Notes: generated from the sequence alone by a model not told the origin. Shown: positions 40,171-48,834, numbered from the stretch's first letter. The stretch: 64,000 nucleotides of DNA from Eubacteriales bacterium (GCA_030531505.1 JAUNNH010000010.1:1-64000); one strand, 5' to 3'. Program-made: numbers and translations.

Positions 40171-41976
40171 TCAGGGGCTTCCGGGACCGCCCATCGGCCC
40201 GTTTCCAAAATCGCCGGGCATCTGCTGGTCAGGTCTGCCGCCAAAACCATCCGGCGTCTGCTGGCCCTGCCAGCCGCTGAAGCCGCCCTGACCGCGACCG
40301 GCTCCGTGACCCATCATGCCGCCCCTCATGCCGCCGCGGCCGTAGATCAGGCTGGAGAGCAGGATTGTCTGCGTCTCGGCTCCGGCGATGAGCGTATAGC
40401 TCTCGCCTACCGTGAGTGCGGAAGAGCTGACCACGACCGAGCTGTAGCTCTTTTCGGGCTCAAAGCTCACCAGTGTATTGCCCGAACTGTCTAGCAGACT
40501 GACTGTGCTGCCAGCCGCCTGCATGGAGGAGAGATTCACGAGGATACTGCCCTGGGTGGAATTCTGCCCAAAGTTCTGGGCCATGCCGGACGCGCCCACC
40601 GCTACGATGGTGCCGCCGCTGATCACGCCGTCAATGCCGTAGTCCAACGCGCCGTTGCCGCTGTTGGTAGGACCGCTGACGAAGACGGTACCGCCGCTCA
40701 TATAGAAGTAACCGTTGGAGTCAAGCCCGTCGCCCTCTGCGTTGACATAGACAGTACCGCCTGAGATGGTGAGAGACGCGGCGCTCTGGGTATCAAAGGA
40801 ATCACCGCCGAAAAAGCCGCGCGCGTTGGAGCCGTCATTGCCGCCGGCTGCGTTGAAGCCGTCGTCCCACGCATTGGCACGGATCGTCCCGCCGGAGACC
40901 GTGATGACCTGGGCTTCCAGCCCCTCATAGCTCTGGCTCACGGTTACGGAACCATCGCTGACGGTGAGAGTTGAATCGGCGTGGACGCCGTCGTCTCCGC
41001 TTGCGAGCAGCAGCTCGCCGCCGCTGATGCTGAGGGAGCCGGAGGCATGGATGGCGTCATCCACGGAGTTGACGCTGAGGCTGCCGCCGCTTATGGTGAT
41101 GTTCGCGTCGGACTTGATGCCCTTGCCCTCCTGACCGCTTCCGGCGCTGACGATCAGCGTGCCGCCGTTAACGGTGATATCGCCGCTCGCGTCGAGACCG
41201 TCCTTCTGGCAGAGCAGGTTCAGAACACCGTCTTCCACGGTGATGCAGCCCTTGCCTTCCTCCTCATTGTCGGAGCAGATCCCGTCAGTGCCGACGTCGG
41301 CGCTGAGAACGCCGCCCTCGACGTTGACGCTGTCCTTGCCGAAGAGACCTTTGCTGGCGGCTTCCAGGTTCACGGTGCCGCTCTTGAGCTTGAGATCGTC
41401 CTTGCTGACCACGGCGTGGCCTGTCAGACAGCTGATATTCAGGATGCCGTCGCCGCTGAGCGTCAAATCGCATTTGGAGAAGACGGCGGCGTCGACGTTG
41501 TTGTCGTCGACCTGAATGAATTCACCCGCGGCCTGCAGCAGGTTCTCGCTGCCCTCCGCGCTGGAGAGCACAAGCTTGTCGGCCTTGAGCGCGTAGATTG
41601 CGGCGTGGCCGTTCTTTATGATGGAGACGCCGTTCAGGATCAGCTTGACCTTGGCGTCCTCCGACGCGTCAACGATGATCTGTCCGTCCGAGAGGGAACC
41701 GGTGAGGACATAGTCGCCGGCGGCGGTGATGGTGACGGTGCTGCCGCTGATCTGCACCGAAGGGTCAGCGCAGCTTGAGCCGCTGTCGCTCAGAATGATG
41801 GCGATCGCATCGCTCTCTTCCGCTGGATCGGAGGCAGTGACGGCGGTGCTGATCGGGGTGACGGCAAGAGCGGCGAGCTCCGTGCTGTCAGCCTGTACGG
41901 CAGTGCTGCCGCAGGCGGATAAAAGACTCATGGCCAATACTGCGATCAAAACGCAGGAAATGATTTTCTTATTCAT
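40171..41976 (-). CDS. Cthe_2159-type carbohydrate-binding lipoprotein (beta-helix)
   Basis: A 601-residue exported protein. The signal peptide ends in the lipobox LSAC (Cys22). Residues 80-480 contain many beta-helix turns of the type ITISGGSLSVNSVDDAIHASG and TVYVNAEGDGLDSNG, with repeated DDGxxA/DGxDA loops that in the Cthe_2159 structure bind Ca2+ and polygalacturonate-like sugars (family PF14262). The C-terminal 65 residues are Gly/Met/Gln-rich and low in complexity (GRGGMRGGMMGHGAG...). It is the last gene of an operon with a polyphosphate polymerase-like protein and DUF4956. The likely location is the outer surface, binding acidic polysaccharide. The ATG at 41974-41976 follows GGAGG. 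Confidence 0.88.
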   Translation of the reverse strand: MNKKIISCVLIAVLAMSLLSACGSTAVQADSTELAALAVTPISTAVTASDPAEESDAIAIILSDSGSSCADPSVQISGSTVTITAAGDYVLTGSLSDGQIIVDASEDAKVKLILNGVSIIKNGHAAIYALKADKLVLSSAEGSENLLQAAGEFIQVDDNNVDAAVFSKCDLTLSGDGILNISCLTGHAVVSKDDLKLKSGTVNLEAASKGLFGKDSVNVEGGVLSADVGTDGICSDNEEEGKGCITVEDGVLNLLCQKDGLDASGDITVNGGTLIVSAGSGQEGKGIKSDANITISGGSLSVNSVDDAIHASGSLSISGGELLLASGDDGVHADSTLTVSDGSVTVSQSYEGLEAQVITVSGGTIRANAWDDGFNAAGGNDGSNARGFFGGDSFDTQSAASLTISGGTVYVNAEGDGLDSNGYFYMSGGTVFVSGPTNSGNGALDYGIDGVISGGTIVAVGASGMAQNFGQNSTQGSILVNLSSMQAAGSTVSLLDSSGNTLVSFEPEKSYSSVVVSSSALTVGESYTLIAGAETQTILLSSLIYGRGGMRGGMMGHGAGRGQGGFSGWQGQQTPDGFGGRPDQQMPGDFGNGPMGGPGSP

Positions 41977-42004
41977 TATGAGTTCCTCCACAATGAAGAA
42001 ATAG

Positions 42005-42715
42005 TTATAGTTCATTGCTCTCGGTCGTCTGTTCGCCGAGAGAGATCTCCAAGTTGCCGTTGCGGCAGCGGAGCTCGTCGATCATGGCCTTTTCCGTGCC
42101 GGGGCGCTTCAGCGTGATCTCATAGCTGAGACGGTTGAGGCTACCGAGGTTCGTAGTCTTCACGCGGACCAGACGTGCTTCAGACGTATAATGTTCAAAA
42201 ATGTCGTTGAAAACGCCGCTGTATTCGAGACTCTCCGGTACAGTGATCTGCAGACTCTTGCAGGTATCGGCGGAGCGGGATTCCCCGAAGGCACTGTGGG
42301 CGTAGAGCGTATCGGCCAGGGCCAGAAGCAGGCCAAAGACGAAAGCCAGCGCGGGATAGCCCATCCCACAGGCAAGGCCGAGCGCCATCGAAGTGAAGAC
42401 CGCCGTGATCTCCCGGGCGGTGCCGGGGGCGGAACGGAAGCGCACCAGCGAGAAGGTGCCGGCCACCGCTACGCCTGCGCCGATGCTGCCGCTGACCATC
42501 AGGATCACAACACTCACGATAGCCGGGAGTGTGGCGAGCGTCACCGCAAAGCTTTTGGAGGAGCGATTGTTGAAGCCGTAGAGCAGCGCGTGCAGTGCGC
42601 CGAGCGCGAGCGCCGAGGCGAGCACGATCAGAAATGCGGAGGCCGTCAGGGCCTCTTCCGTATTATAAACAGGGACAAACAGATTATCAAGCACAGCAGA
42701 CACCGATCCTTTCAT
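42005..42715 (-). CDS. DUF4956 membrane protein
   Basis: About 236 residues. There are four membrane spans in the N-terminal half (about residues 23-45, 52-70, 73-95 and 102-135), with VAVAGTFSLVRFRSAPGTAREI between spans as the family hallmark, and a cytoplasmic C-terminal domain of mixed alpha/beta character. This is DUF4956, nearly always encoded beside a VTC-type polyphosphate polymerase. The start is uncertain: ATG 42713-42715 has no good ribosome site, and a GTG eight codons upstream is possible. It overlaps the VTC gene by 29 bp, implying coupled translation. The function is not known. Confidence 0.82.
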   Translation of the reverse strand: MKGSVSAVLDNLFVPVYNTEEALTASAFLIVLASALALGALHALLYGFNNRSSKSFAVTLATLPAIVSVVILMVSGSIGAGVAVAGTFSLVRFRSAPGTAREITAVFTSMALGLACGMGYPALAFVFGLLLALADTLYAHSAFGESRSADTCKSLQITVPESLEYSGVFNDIFEHYTSEARLVRVKTTNLGSLNRLSYEITLKRPGTEKAMIDELRCRNGNLEISLGEQTTESNEL

Positions 42716-43397
42716 GACGGAATTCTTTATAAGCCTCACCGTATTTGGAGAAGCTCGCCTTTTGCGCGCCGGCGCGGTCCAGTACCTCGACGAGCCACAT
42801 TGGGATTGCCCCGGCGGTCTTCACTTCAAAGAGAGCCTGGTGGGGCGGCAGCAATACGTTGCCGCCAGGCGCGGCGGTGAGACTCATCTCCTCCCGCCTC
42901 CAGCGGATGTTCCGGTCGAAAGTTGCCCGCAGATTCGGATCCTCGGTGCAAAACCAGGCCGAGCGGTCGTAGCAGAGAAACACGGCGGGTTCCAGACTCT
43001 CGTAGAAGCATCGGAAGTAATCCAGTTCGCGGCCAATCTGACAGTCATAAGGCAGGGGAGAAGAACCGCTCATATAAGCCATTGCCTGGTCCTCGGCCAG
43101 CTCGATACGGCGCTTATAGACGACGCCCTTGTATTTCTTCTTGAGCTCGAGAAAGACCCGCTCCTCCGGGAAGACGGGGCCGTAGCTGCGAAGACGGAGC
43201 TTTTCCTTATACACCGGCTGCTCAAGCGATCTTCTCACCAGCCGGAAGTCAGGAGTGTCGTAATAGATATTGCAGATCGTGCTCTCCCCGTGCGGGTCCG
43301 GGCGCATGTGAGCACAGAACGCCTGCTCGACGATAGCGCACTGCCGGCTGTCCAGCATGTATTTGATCTCATGACGCTGAAAGATGTTGTTCTCCAT
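42687..43397 (-). CDS. VTC-domain polyphosphate polymerase-like protein
   Basis: A 236-residue protein of the VTC/CYTH-like tunnel fold (PF09359), the catalytic module that in yeast Vtc4 makes polyphosphate from ATP. Family features seen: RHEIKYMLD at the start, TICNIYYDTPDF, EKLRLRSYG (basic tunnel residues), FLELKKKYKGVVYKRR, and the late VEVLDRAGAQKASFSKYGEAYKEF. The bacterial members next to DUF4956 have not been firmly assigned an activity, and some lie beside CotH kinases, which I do not see here. It heads a three-gene operon with DUF4956 and the carbohydrate-binding lipoprotein. It has no signal peptide. Confidence 0.87.
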   Translation of the reverse strand: MENNIFQRHEIKYMLDSRQCAIVEQAFCAHMRPDPHGESTICNIYYDTPDFRLVRRSLEQPVYKEKLRLRSYGPVFPEERVFLELKKKYKGVVYKRRIELAEDQAMAYMSGSSPLPYDCQIGRELDYFRCFYESLEPAVFLCYDRSAWFCTEDPNLRATFDRNIRWRREEMSLTAAPGGNVLLPPHQALFEVKTAGAIPMWLVEVLDRAGAQKASFSKYGEAYKEFRHERIGVCCA

Positions 43398-43430
43398 ATT
43401 CGTCACGTCCTTTCCTGTGGGAGTGTCTGC

Positions 43431-43462
43431 ATCATAACGCACCAAACTTAGAGGAGACTTAG
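43431..43462 (-). promoter_or_regulatory. Promoter with direct-repeat operator upstream of the VTC operon
   Basis: Minus strand -10 TATGAT (complement of 43431-43436). The -35 position is non-consensus and is covered by ACTTAG repeated at 43446-43451 and 43457-43462, an 11-bp period typical of OmpR/PhoB-type response-regulator sites. Confidence 0.45.
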
Positions 43463-43482
43463 ACACGGAAATCTTTTTTCGA

Positions 43483-43511
43483 TTGACGAATGGAGAGAAA
43501 CTGCTTAGAAT
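43483..43511 (+). promoter_or_regulatory. Promoter of the GH31 gene
   Basis: TTGACG (43483-43488), 17-bp spacer, TAGAAT (43506-43511). Confidence 0.75.
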
Positions 43512-43545
43512 TGTTCTATGGAGTTAAGAAACCGGAGGTTTCGAA

Positions 43546-45525
43546 ATGCTGACATCCGAATTGAGAGAAAACCTGTGGACGGTTTCACTGGACGGGAAGC
43601 TCGCGCTGCTCCACAGTCCGGAGCGGCCCTTTGTCACAGTCGTCCGCCGCGACAAACAATACAAGGCCAGCCGCGGCACCGTGAAGGAGACGGTGACGGA
43701 GTCGGAGCGCTGGCCGCTGACCAGATTGGAGCAGGAGGGGGAGACGCTTGTCTTCTCCGATGGCACGCACGCTCTGCGCGCAAAACTGGAGGAAGTGGAA
43801 AAGGGTGTGCGCCTGCGTTTTGAAGGGGAGGGCGGCTGGGCTTATGCTTTCCGCCTCCCGGCCATAGCGGACGAGGCGGTGTTCGGCGGCGGCGAGCAGT
43901 ACCGCAAGACAAATCTGCGCGGCGAAAAGGTGGTGAACTTCGTCTCCGAGCATATCAAGGTCGGTACGATCCTCGAAAAAGGGCTTCTACCGCGTCTGCT
44001 CTACCAGGAGAAGGAACACGCCGGCATCGGCAGTTACGCGCCCATGCCCGTTTTCGTCACCGATACGGGACGGCTGATCCGTTTTGACACTGCTGCGGAC
44101 GGATATGCCGGATTCGGTAAGGAGGAATACAGTTTTGTTTACGACAGCTGCCCCCGCTCGCTGACCCTGCAGCAGGGGAACGGCTACCGCGAGCTCGCAG
44201 GCCTGCTGGCCGGGCAGATCCCGAACCGCCAGTATCTGCCGGACTGGTGTATGGACGGGATGATACTCGGTGTGCAGGGCGGGACGCAGACGGTGCTCGA
44301 CAAGACCTTTGCCATGCTCGATGCGGGGGCGAAGATCTGCGGCGTGTGGAGTCAGGATTGGTCCGGCTGCAACCGGACCGTGATGGGCTATCAGGTCTGG
44401 TGGAACTGGGAAGCGGATAAGCAGCTCTATCCCGGCCTGCGCGAGGCAATCGAAAAGCTCAACGCGCGCGGCGTGAAGTTCCTGGCTTATATCAACCCCT
44501 ATCTCGTAAAGGGCAGCCGCCTGTATGAATACGCGAAGGAACAGGGCTATCTTATCACCCGCGCGGATGGGAGCGTCTACCATATCAAATCCACGACCTT
44601 TGACGCCGGCATGCTGGATCTGACGAACCCCGCAGCGGTCGCCTACATCAAGGAGACACTCATCAAGAAAAATATGCTGGAGCTCGGCGTTTCCGGCTGG
44701 ATGGCGGATTTTGGGGAGTATCTGCCGCTCGACTGCGTTCTGCACGATGGGGATCCCCGCGAGCTCCACAACCTTTGGCCGGTGCTCTGGGCGCGCATCA
44801 ACCGCGAGGCTGTTGACGAATACGGCGACCCGGAGCGGATGTTCTTTATGCGCTCCGGCTATACGGGGGTGCAGAGCTATGCGCCGCTCCTGTGGAACGG
44901 CGATCAGCACACCGATTTTTCCAAGGACTACGGCATGCCTTGCGTCATGCCGGCGAGCTTTTCCCTCGGCTTTTCCGGCGTGCCCATGGTCCATTGCGAT
45001 ATCGGCGGCTTTTTCTCATTCCTGAAGCTCAAACGCGATGAAGAGACCTTTACCCGCTGGATGGAGATGTGCTGCTTCTCGCTCGTGATGCGCAGCCATG
45101 AGTCGATCCGCCCCTGGGCCAACGCGCAGTTCGACGCGGCTTCTGTTCTTGAGCACACCGTACGCCTGACCGGGATCCACCGCGCGCTCAAACCCTATAT
45201 CACGCATTGCGTCGAGGAGGCGAAGCGGGGAATTCCGGCCATTCGACCCGACTTCTGGCCGGTGATGGATTACGGTAAAAGCCGCGACATGTACAGCTAT
45301 TTCCTCGGGGACGATCTGTTCGTCTGCCCGGTGATCCGGCATGGCGCCAGACGGCGGCGCGTATGTCTGCCCAAAGGGGAGTGGATCCACTTCTGGACCG
45401 GGAAGCGCTATCGGGGCGGCCGGCACAGTGTTCCGGCCCCGCTCGGCCAGACACCGGTCTTCTTCCGTAAGGACAGCCCTTACGCCATGCTCTTCTACGA
45501 AGCGGCCGGTCAGGGGGAACGCTGA
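43546..45525 (+). CDS. GH31 alpha-glucosidase, YihQ-like subfamily
   Basis: A 659-residue glycoside hydrolase family 31 enzyme that releases a terminal alpha-linked sugar by a retaining mechanism. The nucleophile is Asp388 in WMADFGEYLPLD and the acid/base is Asp453 in WNGDQHTDFSK. These, together with GVWSQDWSG and SHESIRPWA, are nearest to the YihQ branch (sulfoquinovosidase). The segment where YihQ has a sulfonate-binding Arg reads MGYQVWWNW here, with Gln in that place, so plain alpha-glucosidase activity is more likely than sulfoquinovosidase. There is no signal peptide; it acts in the cytoplasm. It is divergent from the VTC operon and has its own promoter and terminator. Confidence 0.87.
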   Translation: MLTSELRENLWTVSLDGKLALLHSPERPFVTVVRRDKQYKASRGTVKETVTESERWPLTRLEQEGETLVFSDGTHALRAKLEEVEKGVRLRFEGEGGWAYAFRLPAIADEAVFGGGEQYRKTNLRGEKVVNFVSEHIKVGTILEKGLLPRLLYQEKEHAGIGSYAPMPVFVTDTGRLIRFDTAADGYAGFGKEEYSFVYDSCPRSLTLQQGNGYRELAGLLAGQIPNRQYLPDWCMDGMILGVQGGTQTVLDKTFAMLDAGAKICGVWSQDWSGCNRTVMGYQVWWNWEADKQLYPGLREAIEKLNARGVKFLAYINPYLVKGSRLYEYAKEQGYLITRADGSVYHIKSTTFDAGMLDLTNPAAVAYIKETLIKKNMLELGVSGWMADFGEYLPLDCVLHDGDPRELHNLWPVLWARINREAVDEYGDPERMFFMRSGYTGVQSYAPLLWNGDQHTDFSKDYGMPCVMPASFSLGFSGVPMVHCDIGGFFSFLKLKRDEETFTRWMEMCCFSLVMRSHESIRPWANAQFDAASVLEHTVRLTGIHRALKPYITHCVEEAKRGIPAIRPDFWPVMDYGKSRDMYSYFLGDDLFVCPVIRHGARRRRVCLPKGEWIHFWTGKRYRGGRHSVPAPLGQTPVFFRKDSPYAMLFYEAAGQGER

Positions 45526-45528
45526 GAG

Positions 45529-45571
45529 GCGGCCGGTTTGGCAAGACAGCCCTTGCCAAACCGGCCGCTTT
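45529..45571 (+). terminator. Terminator of the GH31 gene
   Basis: A perfect 17-bp stem (45529-45545 with 45552-45568), then TTT. The distal arm contains the -35 box of the next promoter. Confidence 0.85.
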
Positions 45572-45581
45572 ACGTTATACT
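45553..45581 (+). promoter_or_regulatory. Promoter of the iron-sulfur flavin oxidoreductase gene, inside the GH31 terminator
   Basis: TTGCCA (45553-45558, in the terminator stem), 17-bp spacer, TATACT (45576-45581). Confidence 0.65.
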
Positions 45582-45647
45582 CTTAAAATAGGGGAGTATG
45601 GGACCGATGTCCCTTTCTATCTATTTATTTAAGGAGAGAGAACAGTT

Positions 45648-48329
45648 ATGGCAGAACTGAGACCCAAGATCGTCAAGCTGTGTCATATCATCGGCGGTAT
45701 GACCGGCGTGGTGAACAAGATCGATGAAAACGCACCGGAGTATTATTCCCTGGCCGGGATCCTGACCGACGACGAGGCCGACGTTGCCATCGCGGCAGGC
45801 CTGCGCAAGAGCCGCACGGCGGAGTGGCTGGCTAAAAAGGTCGGCAAGCCCGTGGACGAGGTGGAAAAGCTTGCCAAGCATCTGGCCTGGATCGGCGTGT
45901 TCCGCTGCACGAAGAACGAGGAGACCGGCGTGGACGAGTACTTCATGCAGATCTTCGCTCCCGGCATCATGGAGATGCTGGTTAACAACCAGGAACTGCT
46001 GGACACCCATCCCGAGGTCGGGCGCGCCTTTGAGGAATACACCCGCATCCGCATGCAGACCATGTCCCCGCTGATCCCGAGCGGCTATGGCCTGATGCGT
46101 GTGGTCCCCGTAGAGAGCGCCATCAAGGACATCCCCAATGTCCACGACTATGAAAAGCTGTCCTATTATCTCAATAAGTACGATACCTTCTGTGTCTCGC
46201 CCTGCTCCTGCCGTGCCTCCCGGACCTCCATCAACGACGGCTGCGGCCATCTGGCGGACGAGCAGTGCATCCAGATGGGCAAAGGCGCGGAGCACTATAT
46301 CCGTACCGGCCGTGCCCGTCAGATCACGCGTGAGGAAGCGCTGGAGATCATCCACCGCGCCGAGGAGAACGGCCTCATGCACGACATCCCGAATATCGAA
46401 GAGGCCGGTGAGAGCGCCGCGATCTGCAACTGCTGCTCCTGCGCCTGCTTCGGCCTGCGTGTCGGCCTGATGTTCGGCGCGCGCGACGCGATCCGCTCCA
46501 ACTTCGTCGCTGAAGTGGACGAGGCCAAGTGCGTTGCCTGCGCCCAGTGCGTGGAGGTATGTCCGGCCAACGCCCTGCGCCTCGGCCAGAAACTCTGCAC
46601 CACCGTCAACATCGCCCCCGCCAAATACGCCAAGCTCTCCGAGCATATCGTCTCCAAGGAAGCCTGGAACCCGAACTACCGCGAGAACCGGCAGGATGTC
46701 GTGCCCACCGGCACCGCCCCCTGCAAGGTTGCCTGCCCGGCGCATATCCCCGTGCAGGGCTACCTGAAGCTCGCCGCCCAGGGACGGTATGAGGACGCGC
46801 TCGACCTGATCCGCACCGAGAACCCGCTGCCCGCCGTCTGCGGCCGTATCTGCAACAAGCGCTGCGAGGCCGAGTGCACCCGCGGCGGCGTGGACGAGGC
46901 GGTCGCCATCGACGAGGTCAAGCGTTTCATCGCAGACCACGATCTGAACAAGGAGACGCGCCGCATCCCCAAGATGCTCAACCAGACCGGCAAGCCCTTT
47001 ACCGAGAAGATCGCCGTCATCGGCGCAGGTCCCGCGGGCCTGAGCTGCGCCTACTATCTGGCGAAGAAGGGCTATCCCGTCACGGTTTTCGACCGCAACC
47101 CGGCCCCCGGCGGCATGCTCACCATGGGCATCCCGAACTTCCGCCTCGAGAAGGACACGCTGAACGCGGAGATCGATATCATCCGCGAGATGGGTGTGAC
47201 CTTCGTCTGCAACACCGAGGTCGGCAAGGATGTCACCATCCAGCAGCTGCGCGAGCAGGGCTTCAAGGGCTTCTATCTCGCCATCGGTGCGCAGAAGTCC
47301 GCCCCCATCGGCATCCCGGGCGAGGAGCTCGAGGGTGTTTACGGCGGTGTGGACTTCCTGCGTGAAGTCAATCTCGGCAACAAGCCCGCCGTCGGCAAGA
47401 GCTGCGCGGTCATCGGCGCCGGCAACGTCGCTATGGACGTGTGCCGCACTGCCGTCCGTCTCGGCGCGGAGAACACCTACATCATCTATCGTCGCTCTCA
47501 GGCCGAGATGCCCGCCGATCCCGAAGAGGTGGGCGAGGCTATGGAGGAGGGCGTGCAGTTCCGCTTCCTGAACGGTCCTGCCGAGATCCTGGGCGAGAAC
47601 GGCAAGGTCACCGGCCTCAAGGTCGAGATCATGGAGCTGGGCGAGCCGGACGAAAAGGGCCGCCGCAAGCCTGTCGGTACCGGAAAGTTCGAGGTGCTTG
47701 CGGTCGACTCCGTCATCGGGGCGATCGGCCAGCGCATCGACTGGGGCAGCCTGGATGTCGGAACGCTTGAGGTCGGCAAGAAGGGCAATGCCCTCGCCGA
47801 CGAGCTGACCTACCAGAGCGCGCAGCCCGACATCTTTGTGGGCGGCGACTGCTTCACCGGCCCGAGCTTTGCCATCAATGCCATCGCGGCCGGCAAGGAG
47901 GGCGCGATCTCCCTGCACCGCTATGTCCATCCGGGCCAGACTCTCACCATGGGCCGCGATCGTCGTGAGTATATCGCGCTGGACAAGAGTGCTGTGCAGC
48001 TTACGGTCGGCTCCTATGACCGGGAGCACCGCCAGGTCCACGGCTACAACAAGGAAAAGGCCAAGACCTTCTCCGACGCGCGCGTCACCTTTACCGAGGA
48101 GCAGGTGCGCAAGGAGACGGCCCGCTGCCTCGGCTGCGGCGCGACGAAGGTGGACGAGTATCTGTGCATCGGCTGCGGCATCTGCACCACCCGCTGCAAG
48201 TTTGACGCCATCCACCTCAACAAGGTCCGCGACTGGCACGCCGGCAAGTTCGAGACCATGCCGGTGGCCGCGGTCGGCGAGATCATCAAGAAGTCCGGCA
48301 ACATCGTCAAGCGCGCGGTGAAGAAGTAA
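45648..48329 (+). CDS. Multi-cluster iron-sulfur flavin oxidoreductase (GltD/NfnB-like core)
   Basis: An 893-residue redox enzyme. In order: an N-terminal part with a winged-helix look (to about 160); a Cys-rich module (CVSPCSCRASR at about 182 and CNCCSCACFG at about 261); a ferredoxin-like cluster (CVACAQCVEVCP, about 295-306); a GltD-type cluster region (CKVACPAHIPVQGYL near 358); an FAD-binding domain (IGAGPAGLSCAYYL near 459); an NAD(P)-binding domain (IGAGNVAMDVCRTA near 590); and a C-terminal ferredoxin pair (CLGCG...CIGCGICTTRCK, 827-850). It probably moves electrons between NAD(P)H and ferredoxin or a hydrogenase-like partner. The HypA gene overlaps its stop, hinting at a nickel enzyme elsewhere. 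The exact partner is unknown. Confidence 0.85.
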   Translation: MAELRPKIVKLCHIIGGMTGVVNKIDENAPEYYSLAGILTDDEADVAIAAGLRKSRTAEWLAKKVGKPVDEVEKLAKHLAWIGVFRCTKNEETGVDEYFMQIFAPGIMEMLVNNQELLDTHPEVGRAFEEYTRIRMQTMSPLIPSGYGLMRVVPVESAIKDIPNVHDYEKLSYYLNKYDTFCVSPCSCRASRTSINDGCGHLADEQCIQMGKGAEHYIRTGRARQITREEALEIIHRAEENGLMHDIPNIEEAGESAAICNCCSCACFGLRVGLMFGARDAIRSNFVAEVDEAKCVACAQCVEVCPANALRLGQKLCTTVNIAPAKYAKLSEHIVSKEAWNPNYRENRQDVVPTGTAPCKVACPAHIPVQGYLKLAAQGRYEDALDLIRTENPLPAVCGRICNKRCEAECTRGGVDEAVAIDEVKRFIADHDLNKETRRIPKMLNQTGKPFTEKIAVIGAGPAGLSCAYYLAKKGYPVTVFDRNPAPGGMLTMGIPNFRLEKDTLNAEIDIIREMGVTFVCNTEVGKDVTIQQLREQGFKGFYLAIGAQKSAPIGIPGEELEGVYGGVDFLREVNLGNKPAVGKSCAVIGAGNVAMDVCRTAVRLGAENTYIIYRRSQAEMPADPEEVGEAMEEGVQFRFLNGPAEILGENGKVTGLKVEIMELGEPDEKGRRKPVGTGKFEVLAVDSVIGAIGQRIDWGSLDVGTLEVGKKGNALADELTYQSAQPDIFVGGDCFTGPSFAINAIAAGKEGAISLHRYVHPGQTLTMGRDRREYIALDKSAVQLTVGSYDREHRQVHGYNKEKAKTFSDARVTFTEEQVRKETARCLGCGATKVDEYLCIGCGICTTRCKFDAIHLNKVRDWHAGKFETMPVAAVGEIIKKSGNIVKRAVKK

Positions 48330-48670
48330 TGCACGAGCTGGGATTATGCGACGCCATGCTGCGGATGGTCCGCGGCATCATGCAGGAGCAGGAGATCACC
48401 GAGGTCCAACGTATCACCATCGAGGTCGGTACGCTCAGCGGAGTCGTCCCTGCCTATATGGAGGACTGCTGGACGGCCGTCGCGGACGGAACAGAGCTTG
48501 AGCAGGCGGAATTTGTGGTCGAGACCCTGCAGGGCACGGCCCAATGCATGGACTGTGACGCGGTGTTTCCCTCGGATGTCGACCACCTGATCTGCCCCGA
48601 GTGCGGCGGGCACAAGCTCACGCCACTCACCGGACGGGATCTGACGCTCAAGGAGATCCTGGTGCCGTAG
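48329..48670 (+). CDS. hypA: HypA/HybF hydrogenase nickel metallochaperone
   Basis: A 113-residue protein with the nickel-binding start MHELGLC (Met1-His2-Glu3) and a zinc-ribbon from CMDC (about residues 73-76) to CPEC (about 90-93). HypA hands nickel to [NiFe]-hydrogenase precursors, with HypB. It starts inside the stop codon of the oxidoreductase gene (TAATG), so the two are tightly coupled. No hypB, hypC-F or hydrogenase subunit is present in the window. The alternative is that it serves another metalloenzyme. Confidence 0.92.
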   Translation: MHELGLCDAMLRMVRGIMQEQEITEVQRITIEVGTLSGVVPAYMEDCWTAVADGTELEQAEFVVETLQGTAQCMDCDAVFPSDVDHLICPECGGHKLTPLTGRDLTLKEILVP

Positions 48671-48709
48671 AGCGCCCGAAGAGTGCACGGCAACAAGCCA
48701 AAATCGGAA

Positions 48710-48750
48710 AAGTCTCTGCTGCGCAGATTGCACGGCAGAGACTTCCTTTT
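48710..48750 (+). terminator. Terminator after hypA
   Basis: A perfect 10-bp stem (AAGTCTCTGC, 48710-48719, with 48735-48744) and a large loop, followed by CCTTTT. Confidence 0.7.
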
Positions 48751-48791
48751 ATGCATATTTTCGGTACATATTCACCTAAGAAATGGAATAA

Positions 48792-48834
48792 TTCACTGTC
48801 AGTGAAGAATAAAACGCTGGGGGACTATTATAAT
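48792..48834 (+). promoter_or_regulatory. Palindromic operator and -10 box upstream of the XRE gene
   Basis: The perfect palindrome TTCACTG-T-CAGTGAA (48792-48806) lies 22 bp upstream of a consensus TATAAT (48829-48834). The -35 region is poor. The XRE protein encoded 65 nt downstream is the natural candidate to bind. Confidence 0.5.

Noticed and set aside
43546-45525. Sulfoquinovosidase call for the GH31 enzyme
   Set aside because: The position of the sulfonate-binding Arg of YihQ is Gln (MGYQVWW) and no sulfoglycolysis genes are near.
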